From Enterococcus_D entomosocium (GTDB lineage: Bacteria > Bacillota > Bacilli > Lactobacillales > Enterococcaceae): a stretch of 64,000 nucleotides of DNA. Each line of letters opens with the position of its first letter. The stretch's first letter is position 1. The DNA lies in assembly GCF_030441895.1 (NCBI RefSeq), contig NZ_JARJAS010000011.1. One strand, written 5' to 3'. A program made the translations under genes and the position numbers. The notes beneath the pieces were generated by a model. That model was not told where the DNA came from. It did not search any database and saw only the letters and a program-made list of their open reading frames with translations. Positions 55,009 to 62,725 of the stretch are shown in pieces.

Positions 55009-55638
55009 ATGGGTAAATTTCAAGTAATCGATCACCCGCTGATCCAACACAAATTAACAATGATCCGCGACAAGAACTGTGGAACAAAGGTTTTCCGTGA
55101 AGTTGTTAATGAAATCGCAATGTTGATGGCGTATGAAGTGTCTCGCGACATGCCGCTTGAAGATCTAGTGATTGAAACACCAATTGAAGAATCAACACAA
55201 AAAACACTATCTGGTAAAAAGGTAGCGATCATTCCGATCCTGCGCGCAGGTCTAGGCATGGTTGATGGTATCCTTGAATTGATCCCAGCCGCAAAAGTTG
55301 GTCATATCGGGATGTACCGTGATGAAGAAACGCTAGAACCACACGAATACTTCGTAAAATTACCTGAAGATATCGATGAACGTCAATTATTTATCGTTGA
55401 CCCAATGTTAGCTACGGGCGGTTCAGCGATCATGGCGATCGACGCACTGAAAAAACGCGGCGCTTCAAACATGAAATTCGTCTGCTTAGTTGCTGCACCA
55501 GAAGGCGTGAAAGCATTGCAAGATGCCCATCCAGATGTTGATATCTACACTGCAAATCTTGATGAACGCCTAAATGAACACGGCTATATCGTTCCTGGTT
55601 TGGGCGATGCCGGTGACCGTCTATTCGGTACAAAATAA
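55009..55638 (+). CDS. upp: Uracil phosphoribosyltransferase
   Basis: The 209-residue salvage enzyme makes UMP from uracil and PRPP. The PRPP loop is DPMLATGGSA and the uracil-binding end is VPGLGDAGDR. AAAGGAG precedes the ATG. Followed by a terminator. Confidence 0.97.
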   Translation: MGKFQVIDHPLIQHKLTMIRDKNCGTKVFREVVNEIAMLMAYEVSRDMPLEDLVIETPIEESTQKTLSGKKVAIIPILRAGLGMVDGILELIPAAKVGHIGMYRDEETLEPHEYFVKLPEDIDERQLFIVDPMLATGGSAIMAIDALKKRGASNMKFVCLVAAPEGVKALQDAHPDVDIYTANLDERLNEHGYIVPGLGDAGDRLFGTK

Positions 55639-55691
55639 ATCAATACAAATAAGACAAAGGCAACTGCTTCAAGTTTTGCCTCGTCAATGAT

Positions 55692-55748
55692 GCCATGGAA
55701 GAAGATCGACTGCCAAAACGGTTCGATCGGTTATCCATGGCTTTTTTT
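55692..55748 (+). terminator. Terminator of upp
   Basis: GCCATGG pairs with CCATGGC, with an inner ATCGA/TCGAT stem, then T7. Confidence 0.85.
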
Positions 55749-55771
55749 AGCTTTTCATAAAATCAGACAAT

Positions 55772-55804
55772 GAAAAAAGGAGAAAATCAACTGATTTTCT
55801 CCTT
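55772..55804 (-). terminator. Terminator of the DUF2187-like gene
   Basis: AAGGAGAAAATCA and TGATTTTCTCCTT form a perfect 13-bp stem; the leftward exit has a T6 run. Confidence 0.85.
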
Positions 55805-55816
55805 GCATTAAACGGG

Positions 55817-56053
55817 TTATAGTTTGGTTAATTGTTTGTAATTGATGATCAATACACCATTACTTTGCGAAACTAATTTCTGGTTTTCTGGGGTTTCGTT
55901 CAGCTCGACCACCGCAGAGTTTTTCAACTGCTTTGTGATGGTACCAGTTTGTTTCTTCCCATGGAACGTGAACATGACAGGAGTAGCGACCTCAAACGTT
56001 GAACCTTCTTGTGACGGGACAATTGTTGTTTCGAATTTACCAAATGTTGCCAT
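55817..56053 (-). CDS. Small DUF2187-like protein
   Basis: The 78-residue protein is predicted to be all-beta, with an SH3-like pattern (VMFTFHGKKQTGTITKQLKNSAVVEL then VLIINYKQL). AAGGAGG lies 8 bases upstream of the ATG. It resembles the DUF2187 family; function unknown. It is the last host gene before the tRNA and prophage. Confidence 0.75.
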   Translation of the reverse strand: MATFGKFETTIVPSQEGSTFEVATPVMFTFHGKKQTGTITKQLKNSAVVELNETPENQKLVSQSNGVLIINYKQLTKL

Positions 56054-56179
56054 GTAAAAACCTCCTTGATACTTCTATTATATCACAATTTTCGGAAAAT
56101 TTCAGTAAGTAGATTTTTTTCAGCAGACCTCTTTACAAAACAACCGTTTTTGCATATAATTTTCTTTGTGCCATACAAC

Positions 56180-56252
56180 GCCAGCTTAGCTCAGTTGGTA
56201 GAGCAACGCACTCGTAACGCGTAGGTCGTAGGTTCGATCCCTATAGCTGGCA
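56180..56252 (+). tRNA. tRNA-Thr (anticodon CGT)
   Basis: The acceptor stem GCCAGCT/AGCTGGC, D-arm GCTCAGTTGGTAGAGC, anticodon stem with loop CTCGTAA (CGT at 56213-56215), and T-arm with TTCGATC are all visible. Discriminator A at 56252; CCA is not encoded. The 3' end adjoins the integrase module and is the likely phage attachment site. Confidence 0.95.
56222..56252 (+). mobile_element. Probable prophage attL in the tRNA-Thr 3' end
   Basis: The integrase gene lies just beyond the tRNA 3' end and the tRNA is intact, as when the phage carries a copy of the 3' half. The matching attR lies outside the window, so the core cannot be delimited here. Confidence 0.6.
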
Positions 56253-56258
56253 TAACCG

Positions 56259-56307
56259 AAAAAGTCGTCACATCAAGGATTATCTGAGATGTTGATGACT
56301 TTTTTTA
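56259..56307. terminator. Bidirectional terminator between tRNA and int
   Basis: AAAAAGTCGTCA and TGATGACTTTTTTT pair with small mismatches; T runs exist on both exits. Confidence 0.75.
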
Positions 56308-56323
56308 TGCTCATTTTTTAGTT

Positions 56324-56347
56324 CGTGGGCAGAGACGTGGGCAGAGA
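56324..56347. repeat. Tandem 12-bp direct repeat next to int
   Basis: CGTGGGCAGAGA occurs twice without a gap, between the tRNA and the integrase stop. Candidate arm-type binding sites for the integrase. Confidence 0.5.
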
Positions 56348-56375
56348 ATTCGATTATCTAAAAATAAATAACGCT

Positions 56376-57545
56376 TTACTCTTTGAGTAATTCTGAAAAT
56401 CTATCACTTGCAGCACGCTTAGATTCTTCCAGAGCGTGGCCATATATGTTCATTGTTGTCCTATAATCTTTATGTCCTAACATCTCCTGCACTGCTTTTA
56501 TAGGTATGTTAGCATCGGCAAGCAAATACGAAGCAGACGTGTGGCGTATGTCATGGAAACGAATGTCCCGCAGTTCGGCACGTTTGATGAATCTTTTCCA
56601 ATTTCGATAAAGAGAAGTAGGAAGTTCGAAGGTTCCTTCTGGTGAACCAAAAATATACTTATGTTCTGGGTCTATATTTAGCTTTATACGAGCTTCTTGA
56701 TTTTTCATCATAAATTGTTTCATATAATTCATGTAGCTTTCAGGAACAGGGATTGTCTTCGAATCAGAAGCCTTTAATCCGTCTCTTCTCTGATACTTCT
56801 TATTCTCATCTAATACAACTCGCTGATGGAAACACACAGTATTATTAGTAAAATCAAAGTCCTTTTCTTCGACAGCGGCAATTTCTCCTTCTCGGGCACC
56901 TGTGAAGAATGCGGTTAATACTAATGCTTTTGTTTTATCTGAGGCATGTTCCTCTAATGCTACTAGCATTTTGTTTACTTCATCGATAGAATAGGGCTTT
57001 GGAGTATCTGTATTTATTACGTTATCTTTGGGCAGCCTGACATCTGAAACTGGGTTATGACTAATTATCCTATATTGATCCTTAGCGACATTAAAAACGC
57101 TGCTAAGCGCATTTAAAAAGCGCTTTTTTGTCTTTCTAGATATTGATTCTTTATCTTTGCGGAATGATTTGGCGGCAATAACAATTTCCTTTATTTGATA
57201 AGGTTTGATTTCTACCATCTTTTTTGACTTTAGAGTAGGTAAAAATCTTTTTTCAATGATATCGGAGTATTCTCTTAAGGTTCTTGGTTCAAGCATAGAG
57301 TGTGCTTCTTTTTTCCACATATTCTCATAGAAATTCTCAAAGGTTATCGTTGAGATGTCTTCATATCCGTGTTCTTCTAATTGTTCGATCCAGGAATCAA
57401 GTTCAACATAAGCTTTACGCTGATTTTTCGATTCAATGGTTTTGTTTAATCTTATAGGGTTTCCTTTTTCATTGTAGCCTACGGTTACTCTTAGTCGGAA
57501 TTTACCGCTTGGTAGTTTTTCTACGGTTCCTTTTTCGATTGCCAT
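56376..57545 (-). CDS. int: Phage tyrosine recombinase (integrase)
   Basis: The 389-residue integrase has an N-terminal arm-binding domain (AP2-like, about 1-60), a core-binding domain (about 65-150) and a catalytic domain with Arg in TGAREGEI, HDIRHTSASYLL (His and Arg), GHKDYRTT and nucleophile Tyr in MNIYGHAL. ATG 57545 is preceded by AAGGAGTG; the frame is open to 57614. Its position beside tRNA-Thr fits site-specific insertion there. Confidence 0.95.
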   Translation of the reverse strand: MAIEKGTVEKLPSGKFRLRVTVGYNEKGNPIRLNKTIESKNQRKAYVELDSWIEQLEEHGYEDISTITFENFYENMWKKEAHSMLEPRTLREYSDIIEKRFLPTLKSKKMVEIKPYQIKEIVIAAKSFRKDKESISRKTKKRFLNALSSVFNVAKDQYRIISHNPVSDVRLPKDNVINTDTPKPYSIDEVNKMLVALEEHASDKTKALVLTAFFTGAREGEIAAVEEKDFDFTNNTVCFHQRVVLDENKKYQRRDGLKASDSKTIPVPESYMNYMKQFMMKNQEARIKLNIDPEHKYIFGSPEGTFELPTSLYRNWKRFIKRAELRDIRFHDIRHTSASYLLADANIPIKAVQEMLGHKDYRTTMNIYGHALEESKRAASDRFSELLKE

Positions 57546-57641
57546 ATTGTTACCACTCCTTATATTTGCTACAATAGGCATAGCAAATAAGCCTATATGT
57601 TTATTGCTTAACACGCCATTCTGTGAGGGGAGGGCGTGTTT

Positions 57642-58274
57642 TTATAGTTTTAATATTTCCTGTTTCTTTTTATCAAATTCATCTTGGGTTAGAATTCCTT
57701 GATCTAGCAAATCTTTATACCTTTTAATTTTTTCGAATTCATCATCGTTGTCCATTTCTGTTTCTTCTATTGTTTCTATGGATTCTCCATCTTCCGATTC
57801 TGTAATCCCACTCAGAAATTCAATGATTCTTTCTACGCTAGTTGTAATACTTTTATACTTATCGGAATTTGTTGCCGTTTTTCTTGCAACGATGAGCGGG
57901 ATATTAACGAAGTTTCTTTCAGTATCTTTTCCATCCAAATCGATTTTTATCCACAGATTACTTACATAACTAATTGATTTTTCGCTACCAGTAATAGCCC
58001 CGACGATAGCTCCTGTAGGTCCAAAAAGAATGCCGCCAGCAATCGCTCTCTTTACGCCGCTTTTTTTCAAAACTTCTTTATTATCCTGAATAATTGAAAA
58101 TGAAATAATGTTGTTAAATCTAAGCAGGTACTTTGGTTTCATCATATCCTTCGTCGAAACCATTACTAATTGATTTACCTCATCAATCCACATGTAGTCA
58201 CCAATTTGTTTTGTAACTTTGAATCTTTTTTTATCAGCAGCAGTAGCTTTTTTATTCTTACCCCAAAAACTCAT
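57642..58274 (-). CDS. Prophage protein with C-terminal SHOCT domain
   Basis: The 210-residue protein has a beta-rich N-terminus, a Gly-rich hydrophobic patch (GGILFGPTGAIVGAITG, about 93-110), an acidic linker, and a terminal SHOCT motif (IKRYKDLLDQGILTQDEFDKKK). It is placed between integrase and ImmA-type peptidase in the lysogeny module. AAGGAGG precedes the ATG. Role unknown. It contains one isolated exact DnaA box at 57947-57955. Confidence 0.8.
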   Translation of the reverse strand: MSFWGKNKKATAADKKRFKVTKQIGDYMWIDEVNQLVMVSTKDMMKPKYLLRFNNIISFSIIQDNKEVLKKSGVKRAIAGGILFGPTGAIVGAITGSEKSISYVSNLWIKIDLDGKDTERNFVNIPLIVARKTATNSDKYKSITTSVERIIEFLSGITESEDGESIETIEETEMDNDDEFEKIKRYKDLLDQGILTQDEFDKKKQEILKL

Positions 58275-58403
58275 GATTGTCCTCCTTTTTAAAAACAGCT
58301 CATTAAAAGCCCTGTATTACTATATCCTTAAATTCTTTTCTATAATCTCACGATAAATTAATTTAACATCTCTATCGAAGTCAACCCTTTGATGGGGGTA
58401 TTT

Positions 58404-58757
58404 TTATCGAAACCTTTTATATTTGCTATCATAGCCCATGCCTATACCAAATTCATCTATTACTTGACTAAAATTATAGTAACCATCATGTTCATCTATA
58501 ATGTAATTTACCATAAAGGTATTTGCCTCATTTTCCATTTTTGAGTGATCAACAAAATTCTTGTAAAGTATCAGATAGTCTTCGTGGTCGATGGCATGCT
58601 TTAACTCGTGAACTACAACTCTTTTCATTTCTTCCTCAGGAAGATTTTGATTAACAAAGATCTTTCTCCAAGCAGGAACATAATAACCTTTTTTGCCCAT
58701 CTCCATAATCACTAGTTCTAAACCAAACTCTTTAAGCTGACTTCGCAGTTCATTCAC
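58404..58757 (-). CDS. ImmA/IrrE family metallopeptidase
   Basis: The 117-residue protein has the zinc motif VVHELKHAID (HExxH) and the downstream ENEANTF ligand region. In ICEs and phages such proteins cleave the neighbouring repressor to induce excision. It lies 14 bases after the XRE repressor gene and is co-oriented with it. Confidence 0.88.
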   Translation of the reverse strand: MNELRSQLKEFGLELVIMEMGKKGYYVPAWRKIFVNQNLPEEEMKRVVVHELKHAIDHEDYLILYKNFVDHSKMENEANTFMVNYIIDEHDGYYNFSQVIDEFGIGMGYDSKYKRFR

Positions 58758-58771
58758 AAAGAATCACCCCA

Positions 58772-59086
58772 TCATTTACCTTTTCTACCCATCATATAAG
58801 CAATAATAGCTTCTTTATCACTTTCTGTCATTTCTTCACCATCAAAAGACAAAACGTTTTCTAAAGCCTTTCTGAGTTCTGTTTCTTTTGAAGAAGTTTC
58901 CCTGCCAAGCAGATAGTCTACGCTTACATTGAAAAAATCGGCTATTCTACTCAATTCGTCAGAGTTAGGAGTATTGTTTTTCCATTTTGCTAGGTAACCA
59001 TTAGAATATCCAAAATTCATTTCGAGCTGCCTAATAGACATTTTCTTTTCTTTAGCTAATTCTTTGATAATTTCATAAGTATTCAT
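58772..59086 (-). CDS. XRE-family phage repressor
   Basis: The 104-residue protein has a helix-turn-helix (MSIRQLEMNFGYSNGYLAKWK then DELSRIADFFNVSVDYLLGR, about 16-62) and a short C-terminal tail. It lacks a LexA-like autoprotease domain, which fits control by the adjacent ImmA-type peptidase. GGTTTATC upstream is a weak ribosome site. Confidence 0.88.
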   Translation of the reverse strand: MNTYEIIKELAKEKKMSIRQLEMNFGYSNGYLAKWKNNTPNSDELSRIADFFNVSVDYLLGRETSSKETELRKALENVLSFDGEEMTESDKEAIIAYMMGRKGK

Positions 59087-59146
59087 TGATAAACCAACCT
59101 TTCTGAAGGTTCACAAAAAAAGTTTAGAAAAATGCGCAGAATTAGT

Positions 59147-59175
59147 TTGACACATTCTGAATAATAGTCTATACT
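59147..59175 (+). promoter_or_regulatory. Rightward early promoter
   Basis: Perfect TTGACA, 17 bases, TATACT. The -35 is part of a 14-bp sequence that is repeated inverted in the leftward promoter. CAGAAT/ATTCTG arms (59137-59142, 59154-59159) flank it. Confidence 0.87.
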
Positions 59176-59183
59176 TTGTTTTG

Positions 59184-59357
59184 TAAACAAGTTTAGCAAA
59201 AATAAAGACAACAAAAATACCATTGATGATTAAACGCCAACCGCCAAGAAAGCTTTTAAAATCAAATGTTTTAACGTCTTATTTAACTATGTCCTAAGTA
59301 TAGAGTAATGCTCAGAATGTGTCAATAAAATTTAGAAAATAGTTGTTAAACTTGTTT
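59184..59357. promoter_or_regulatory. Paired TAAACAAGTTTA-type operator candidates
   Basis: TAAACAAGTTTA (near 59184-59195) is a perfect palindrome, and an inverted near-copy TTAAACTTGTTTG lies near 59345-59357. They flank the switch region and could be binding sites for the repressor or the Cro-like protein. Confidence 0.45.
59297..59325 (-). promoter_or_regulatory. Leftward repressor promoter
   Basis: On the minus strand TTGACA, 17 bases, TATACT. It faces the rightward promoter, so the two transcripts overlap by about 110 bases before reaching their genes. Confidence 0.85.
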
Positions 59358-59385
59358 GCATTTCTTTAAGAAAGGAGTGAAAACC

Positions 59386-59589
59386 ATGACTGATATCGCT
59401 GAAATTACACAAAAAGACAGAGAAAAAATCAAAGCCTATGTCGATGAATCACCTTTTTTAACATACACGATGCTTGCTAAAAGATTCAACATTGACAAGA
59501 GCAACCTATCTTTAATTTTAAACGGCAAAAGAACTTCTGCCGAAGCTAACAGAATTATTGATTCTATTATCGCTATGTATGAGTTGTAA
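59386..59589 (+). CDS. Cro-like helix-turn-helix protein
   Basis: The 67-residue protein has a helix-turn-helix pattern TYTMLAKRFNIDKSNLSLILNGKR (about 26-49). AAGGAGTG lies 6 bases before the ATG. First gene of the rightward early operon, opposite the repressor. Confidence 0.82.
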   Translation: MTDIAEITQKDREKIKAYVDESPFLTYTMLAKRFNIDKSNLSLILNGKRTSAEANRIIDSIIAMYEL

Positions 59590-59608
59590 AGAATGGGAGG
59601 ACAGAGAA

Positions 59609-59842
59609 ATGACAAATCTAGCTTTAGTCAACCTAAACGATCTGAAGATTTTGTTATCAGAACATTCTATTCCTAACGAAATCTGGAATTCAAAGCAAGC
59701 AGCGGAGTTCTTAACAGTAAGTGTCCCTACTTTACACAAAGAAGCAGAGATTGGTAACGTTCCAGGAGTCAGAATCGGGAAGGATTGGAAGTTTTCTTCG
59801 ATCGCTTTATATCAATATGTATCTAAAAAGGAGGAGAGTTAA
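59609..59842 (+). CDS. Excisionase-like DNA-binding protein
   Basis: The 77-residue protein has a MerR/excisionase-type helix-turn-helix (WNSKQAAEFLTVSVPTLHKEAE, then GVRIGKDWKF). GGGAGGAC precedes the ATG. May act as excisionase or as a regulator. Confidence 0.72.
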   Translation: MTNLALVNLNDLKILLSEHSIPNEIWNSKQAAEFLTVSVPTLHKEAEIGNVPGVRIGKDWKFSSIALYQYVSKKEES

Positions 59843-60583
59843 TTGAGCACGCCGCAAATTTTTAATTTTGAAAAAAATGAAGTTCGAACATTCTTAGTAA
59901 ATAATGAGCCGTATTTTGTAGGTAAAGACGTTGCAAGTGTGTTGGGTTATTCAAATACGCCAAAAGCGATTAGGGATCATGTAGATGAGGAAGATAAAAC
60001 GCAGAACGATTCGTTCACCGTTAATGGAACAGCATTAATGCTAATAAACGAATCGGGGCTATACAGCTTAATACTTAAATCCAAGCTACCAAATGCAAAG
60101 AAGTTCAAAAGGTGGGTAACGAGTGAAGTCCTTCCAACAATCAGAAAAACAGGAACCTACACAAACGTTCCTCAAAGTTTCGCTCAGGCGTTGCGACTAG
60201 CAGCTGACCTAGAAGAAAAGAATCAACTTCTCGAGCAACAAATAGCTGAATATGAGCCGAAAATCAGTTACCTAGATATGATCCTTTCATCAACTGATAC
60301 AGTAGCAACGTCTCAAATCGCAGCTGATTATGGAATGTCGGCAATCGCACTCAATAAACTGCTTAATGAGTTAGGTGTTCAGCATAAAGTAAGTGGTCAA
60401 TGGATTCTGTACCGCAAACACATGAACCAAGGATACACAAAATCGCACACAAGCGAGATTCCAAAAGCTGATGGCGGCGTAAAAGTTGTGATGAATACTA
60501 AATGGACGCAAAAAGGTCGTGTCTTCATTTACAACTTATTAACTGCAGAGGGTTACTATCCTCAAATGGATCTTTTGGATTAA
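59843..60583 (+). CDS. Phage antirepressor with BRO-N and KilA-C/ANT domains
   Basis: The 246-residue protein has a BRO-N domain (about 1-100: VRTFLVNNEPYFVGKDVASVLGY) and a C-terminal ANT/KilAC domain (about 120-240). It starts at TTG 59843 with AAGGAGGAG upstream, directly behind the previous stop. Antirepressors of this build counter the CI-like repressor. Confidence 0.9.
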   Translation: MSTPQIFNFEKNEVRTFLVNNEPYFVGKDVASVLGYSNTPKAIRDHVDEEDKTQNDSFTVNGTALMLINESGLYSLILKSKLPNAKKFKRWVTSEVLPTIRKTGTYTNVPQSFAQALRLAADLEEKNQLLEQQIAEYEPKISYLDMILSSTDTVATSQIAADYGMSAIALNKLLNELGVQHKVSGQWILYRKHMNQGYTKSHTSEIPKADGGVKVVMNTKWTQKGRVFIYNLLTAEGYYPQMDLLD

Positions 60584-60613
60584 AAATAACCCCACACGGA
60601 AGGAGGGGCTAGG

Positions 60614-60775
60614 ATGAATGTTAGTTACGAAGATTTTCTAAAAGAATTAGTTGATAAAGCTAAAAACATAAAAGAATCACCAATAAATATAACTTTGATA
60701 GTCGAGTGTGAAAAGGGTATTACCTATGAATTTCGTTTAGATAAACAGGGAAGGAAAGTTTTTTTCCAGCAGTGA
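60614..60775 (+). CDS. 53-residue phage protein
   Basis: ATG 60614 follows GGAGGGG. The product is a small charged protein with a central beta-like stretch (NITLIVECEKGITYEF). Its 3' end overlaps the 3' end of the leftward gene 60720-61283 by 56 bases. No family known. Confidence 0.6.
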   Translation: MNVSYEDFLKELVDKAKNIKESPINITLIVECEKGITYEFRLDKQGRKVFFQQ

Positions 60776-61283
60776 AAATGTCAATTATAACTTTTAAATT
60801 ACCGTTTACGTTCATTGGCTCATAAATAGCGAATTCCAAACAAAATGAATTTAAATCATATGAATCGATTCGACATGGTTCTCTGAACAATTCATTTGAC
60901 CGATACATCTTATTGGTTGTTATTAACCCTTCTGTTTTTTTTACAACAAAAGTCTGAACTTTAAATATATCGTCAGAAACATCTAATGAAGCGTTCGTTG
61001 ATCTTAATTTGATTTTATAAATAGTAAAAGCAGATGGTTTACTATTTTCGATTACAAAGTTTACTTTGCCAACATATTTAGTTGAGTTTTTATAGAGATC
61101 AGAAATTTCAGAAGGTTGTACTTCAGTTTTTATATAAAACGAAGGTGAATCCTCATCTAAATGTACAGACATGTTTGGTTTGTTTCTCAAGTATTCAAAC
61201 AGCTGTATCAAAAGGCTGGACATTCCAGTGATAGAACCTATTAATGCAAGTATCAATTCTATTGACAAAGTAAGCACCACCAT
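60720..61283 (-). CDS. Leftward membrane-anchored protein inside the early region (moron candidate)
   Basis: The 187-residue protein has an N-terminal hydrophobic helix (about 5-28) and a beta-rich outer or cytoplasmic domain without recognised motif. It is against the direction of all surrounding early genes, AT-rich, and has its own promoter. Such genes are often expressed from the prophage and alter the host, for example superinfection exclusion. That role is inference. The true start could be TTG a few codons downstream, giving SIELILALIG as N-terminus. Confidence 0.7.
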   Translation of the reverse strand: MVVLTLSIELILALIGSITGMSSLLIQLFEYLRNKPNMSVHLDEDSPSFYIKTEVQPSEISDLYKNSTKYVGKVNFVIENSKPSAFTIYKIKLRSTNASLDVSDDIFKVQTFVVKKTEGLITTNKMYRSNELFREPCRIDSYDLNSFCLEFAIYEPMNVNGNLKVIIDIFTAGKKLSFPVYLNEIHR

Positions 61284-61293
61284 TTTTTTAACA

Positions 61294-61316
61294 ATTATAC
61301 CAAAGGAGGAACCACA
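61294..61316 (-). promoter_or_regulatory. Promoter giving a nearly leaderless mRNA
   Basis: On the minus strand TATAAT lies only 10 bases before the ATG, with TTACCA about 17 bases upstream of it. The predicted start of transcription is within about 5 bases of the start codon, and there is no ribosome site. Confidence 0.55.
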
Positions 61317-61435
61317 TGGTAACAGAAATCACTATCTCAGTAGAAACAAACGGATCGACAATGCAACACACCGTCTCGACAAGAGAAGAAGCGATTGCTT
61401 TAATCGATCGATACTTCAAGGAGGAGTCAGCATGA
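61316..61435 (+). CDS. 39-residue phage protein
   Basis: ATG 61316 has AAGGAGG 6 bases upstream and ends by ATGA overlap with the next gene. The short product is polar, with a helix at the C-terminus. Unknown. Confidence 0.6.
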   Translation: MVTEITISVETNGSTMQHTVSTREEAIALIDRYFKEESA

Positions 61436-61614
61436 AGAAAATCTACTGGATCAGACGCACAACATTTATTCTTGTGATCTTCGCATTGGGAGCATTGCTT
61501 TCATCAGAACCACCAACGTGGCTAGTCATCGGATTCCCTTGTGTCGCAATGTTGCTGCTAATGATTTATGACGAAGCAGTATTTGAATTACGATCAAAGA
61601 CGGTGAAGAAATGA
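61432..61614 (+). CDS. 60-residue two-helix membrane protein
   Basis: Two hydrophobic segments (about 9-27 and 29-46) with a basic N-terminus. AAGGAGGA lies 9 bases before the ATG, which overlaps the previous stop. Unknown phage protein. Confidence 0.68.
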   Translation: MKKIYWIRRTTFILVIFALGALLSSEPPTWLVIGFPCVAMLLLMIYDEAVFELRSKTVKK

Positions 61615-61724
61615 CTAGAGTAGAAGTGCTTGACCTATACTATCGCACACTTGATTGGAAAGAAATCTACTACGAAGCCCAAGCGAAAATGGACGCAAAA
61701 AAAGACTCCGGCCGGCAAGCATAG
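61611..61724 (+). CDS. 37-residue phage protein
   Basis: ATGA overlap with the preceding gene. The product is a short charged helix with a YY and Trp-containing middle. Probably a translated small early protein; unknown. Confidence 0.45.
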   Translation: MTRVEVLDLYYRTLDWKEIYYEAQAKMDAKKDSGRQA

Positions 61725-61759
61725 AGTCTTAACAAAAATTCATCTAAGGAGATTATACC

Positions 61760-61996
61760 ATGAGAATAGCAATCGACACAATCGGGTGTATTCATCTAAT
61801 TGACGCATTCAAACCTTATGGATCAATCGTTTTCGATATTGATAAGAAGAACGATCGAGTAGGTGTTTATCAGGACAGTGACAACGAGGTTGTCCGTAAA
61901 CAATTTGAAACTATCGAAGAATCAGCTGAATTTGGTCGAGAAGAACTAATTCAAGGGTTAGAGCAAGTAATCGAGAAATTGAAGGAGGCGTTGTAG
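61760..61996 (+). CDS. 78-residue phage protein
   Basis: AAGGAG precedes ATG 61760. Small alpha/beta protein with an amphipathic C-terminal helix (EELIQGLEQVIEKLKEAL). It lies right before the ERF recombinase gene. Unknown function. Confidence 0.7.
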   Translation: MRIAIDTIGCIHLIDAFKPYGSIVFDIDKKNDRVGVYQDSDNEVVRKQFETIEESAEFGREELIQGLEQVIEKLKEAL

Positions 61997-62725
61997 TTGA
62001 GTGAGAAAAATGTTTATCAGCGTTTAGCAGAAGTCAGAAAATCGATTTCTTATTTGAAGAAAGAGAAATCTGGTAATCAGTTCCAATATGTGGGGTCTAG
62101 TGATGTGTTAGGGGCGTTGCACAGTGCTATCAACGATGCTGGGCTTTTATTAATTCCTTCCATTACTAATCACAAACTCAATGAACGAGTTGAGCTAATC
62201 GGAAGTAAAGAAAACCAGAAAGAACGAGCTACTTATTTTACTGAATTAGAAATGAATATGCGCTGGCAGAATATTGATGACAAAAATGACTTTGTCGATA
62301 GCGCTTGGTATGCACAAGGTGTTGATATTGCTGGGGAAAAAGGAGTAGGTAAAGCCTTAACCTACGGCGAAAAGTATTTCTTACTGAAGTTTTTCAACAT
62401 TGCGACAGACAAAGACGATCCAGATTCATTCCAAAGAAAACAAGAATCTATCCAGCCGCCTAAGCTGATTGACGGAAAACAGCTGGCTGCTTTGAATGAC
62501 GAAGCTAGAAAAGTCGCTGAATTGGCTGGTGCTGAGCTATCAATAATCCAAAATAAATTGGCTGAAGCAGCAAAGGTTACTGCTCTTGATCAATTGCCAG
62601 TAAATCTATTCAGTAGCGCTATGGCTCAACTCATTAAGTGGAAGCAGAGCTATGAAAAGAACGCACAAGAAAGCAAGTCCGCTGAACAAAAGCAAAATGA
62701 TATCAATTGGGGGAATGCGCAATGA
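61997..62725 (+). CDS. ERF-family single-strand annealing protein
   Basis: The 242-residue recombinase has the ERF core (NVYQRLAEVRKSISYLKKE, then QFQYVGSSDVLGALH, and DIAGEKGVGKALTYGEKYFLLKFFNI). It starts at TTG 61997 with AAGGAGG upstream. Used for phage recombination and replication. The C-terminus is polar, as usual for an SSB-interacting tail. Confidence 0.92.
   Translation: MSEKNVYQRLAEVRKSISYLKKEKSGNQFQYVGSSDVLGALHSAINDAGLLLIPSITNHKLNERVELIGSKENQKERATYFTELEMNMRWQNIDDKNDFVDSAWYAQGVDIAGEKGVGKALTYGEKYFLLKFFNIATDKDDPDSFQRKQESIQPPKLIDGKQLAALNDEARKVAELAGAELSIIQNKLAEAAKVTALDQLPVNLFSSAMAQLIKWKQSYEKNAQESKSAEQKQNDINWGNAQ

Noticed and set aside
57947..57955. Exact DnaA box in the prophage SHOCT gene
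   Set aside because: Isolated single match; expected by chance at about this frequency.
61701..61730. AAGACTC/GAGTCTT hairpin as a terminator in the phage early operon
   Set aside because: The 7-bp stem is not followed by a T run, and the next genes continue in the same direction.
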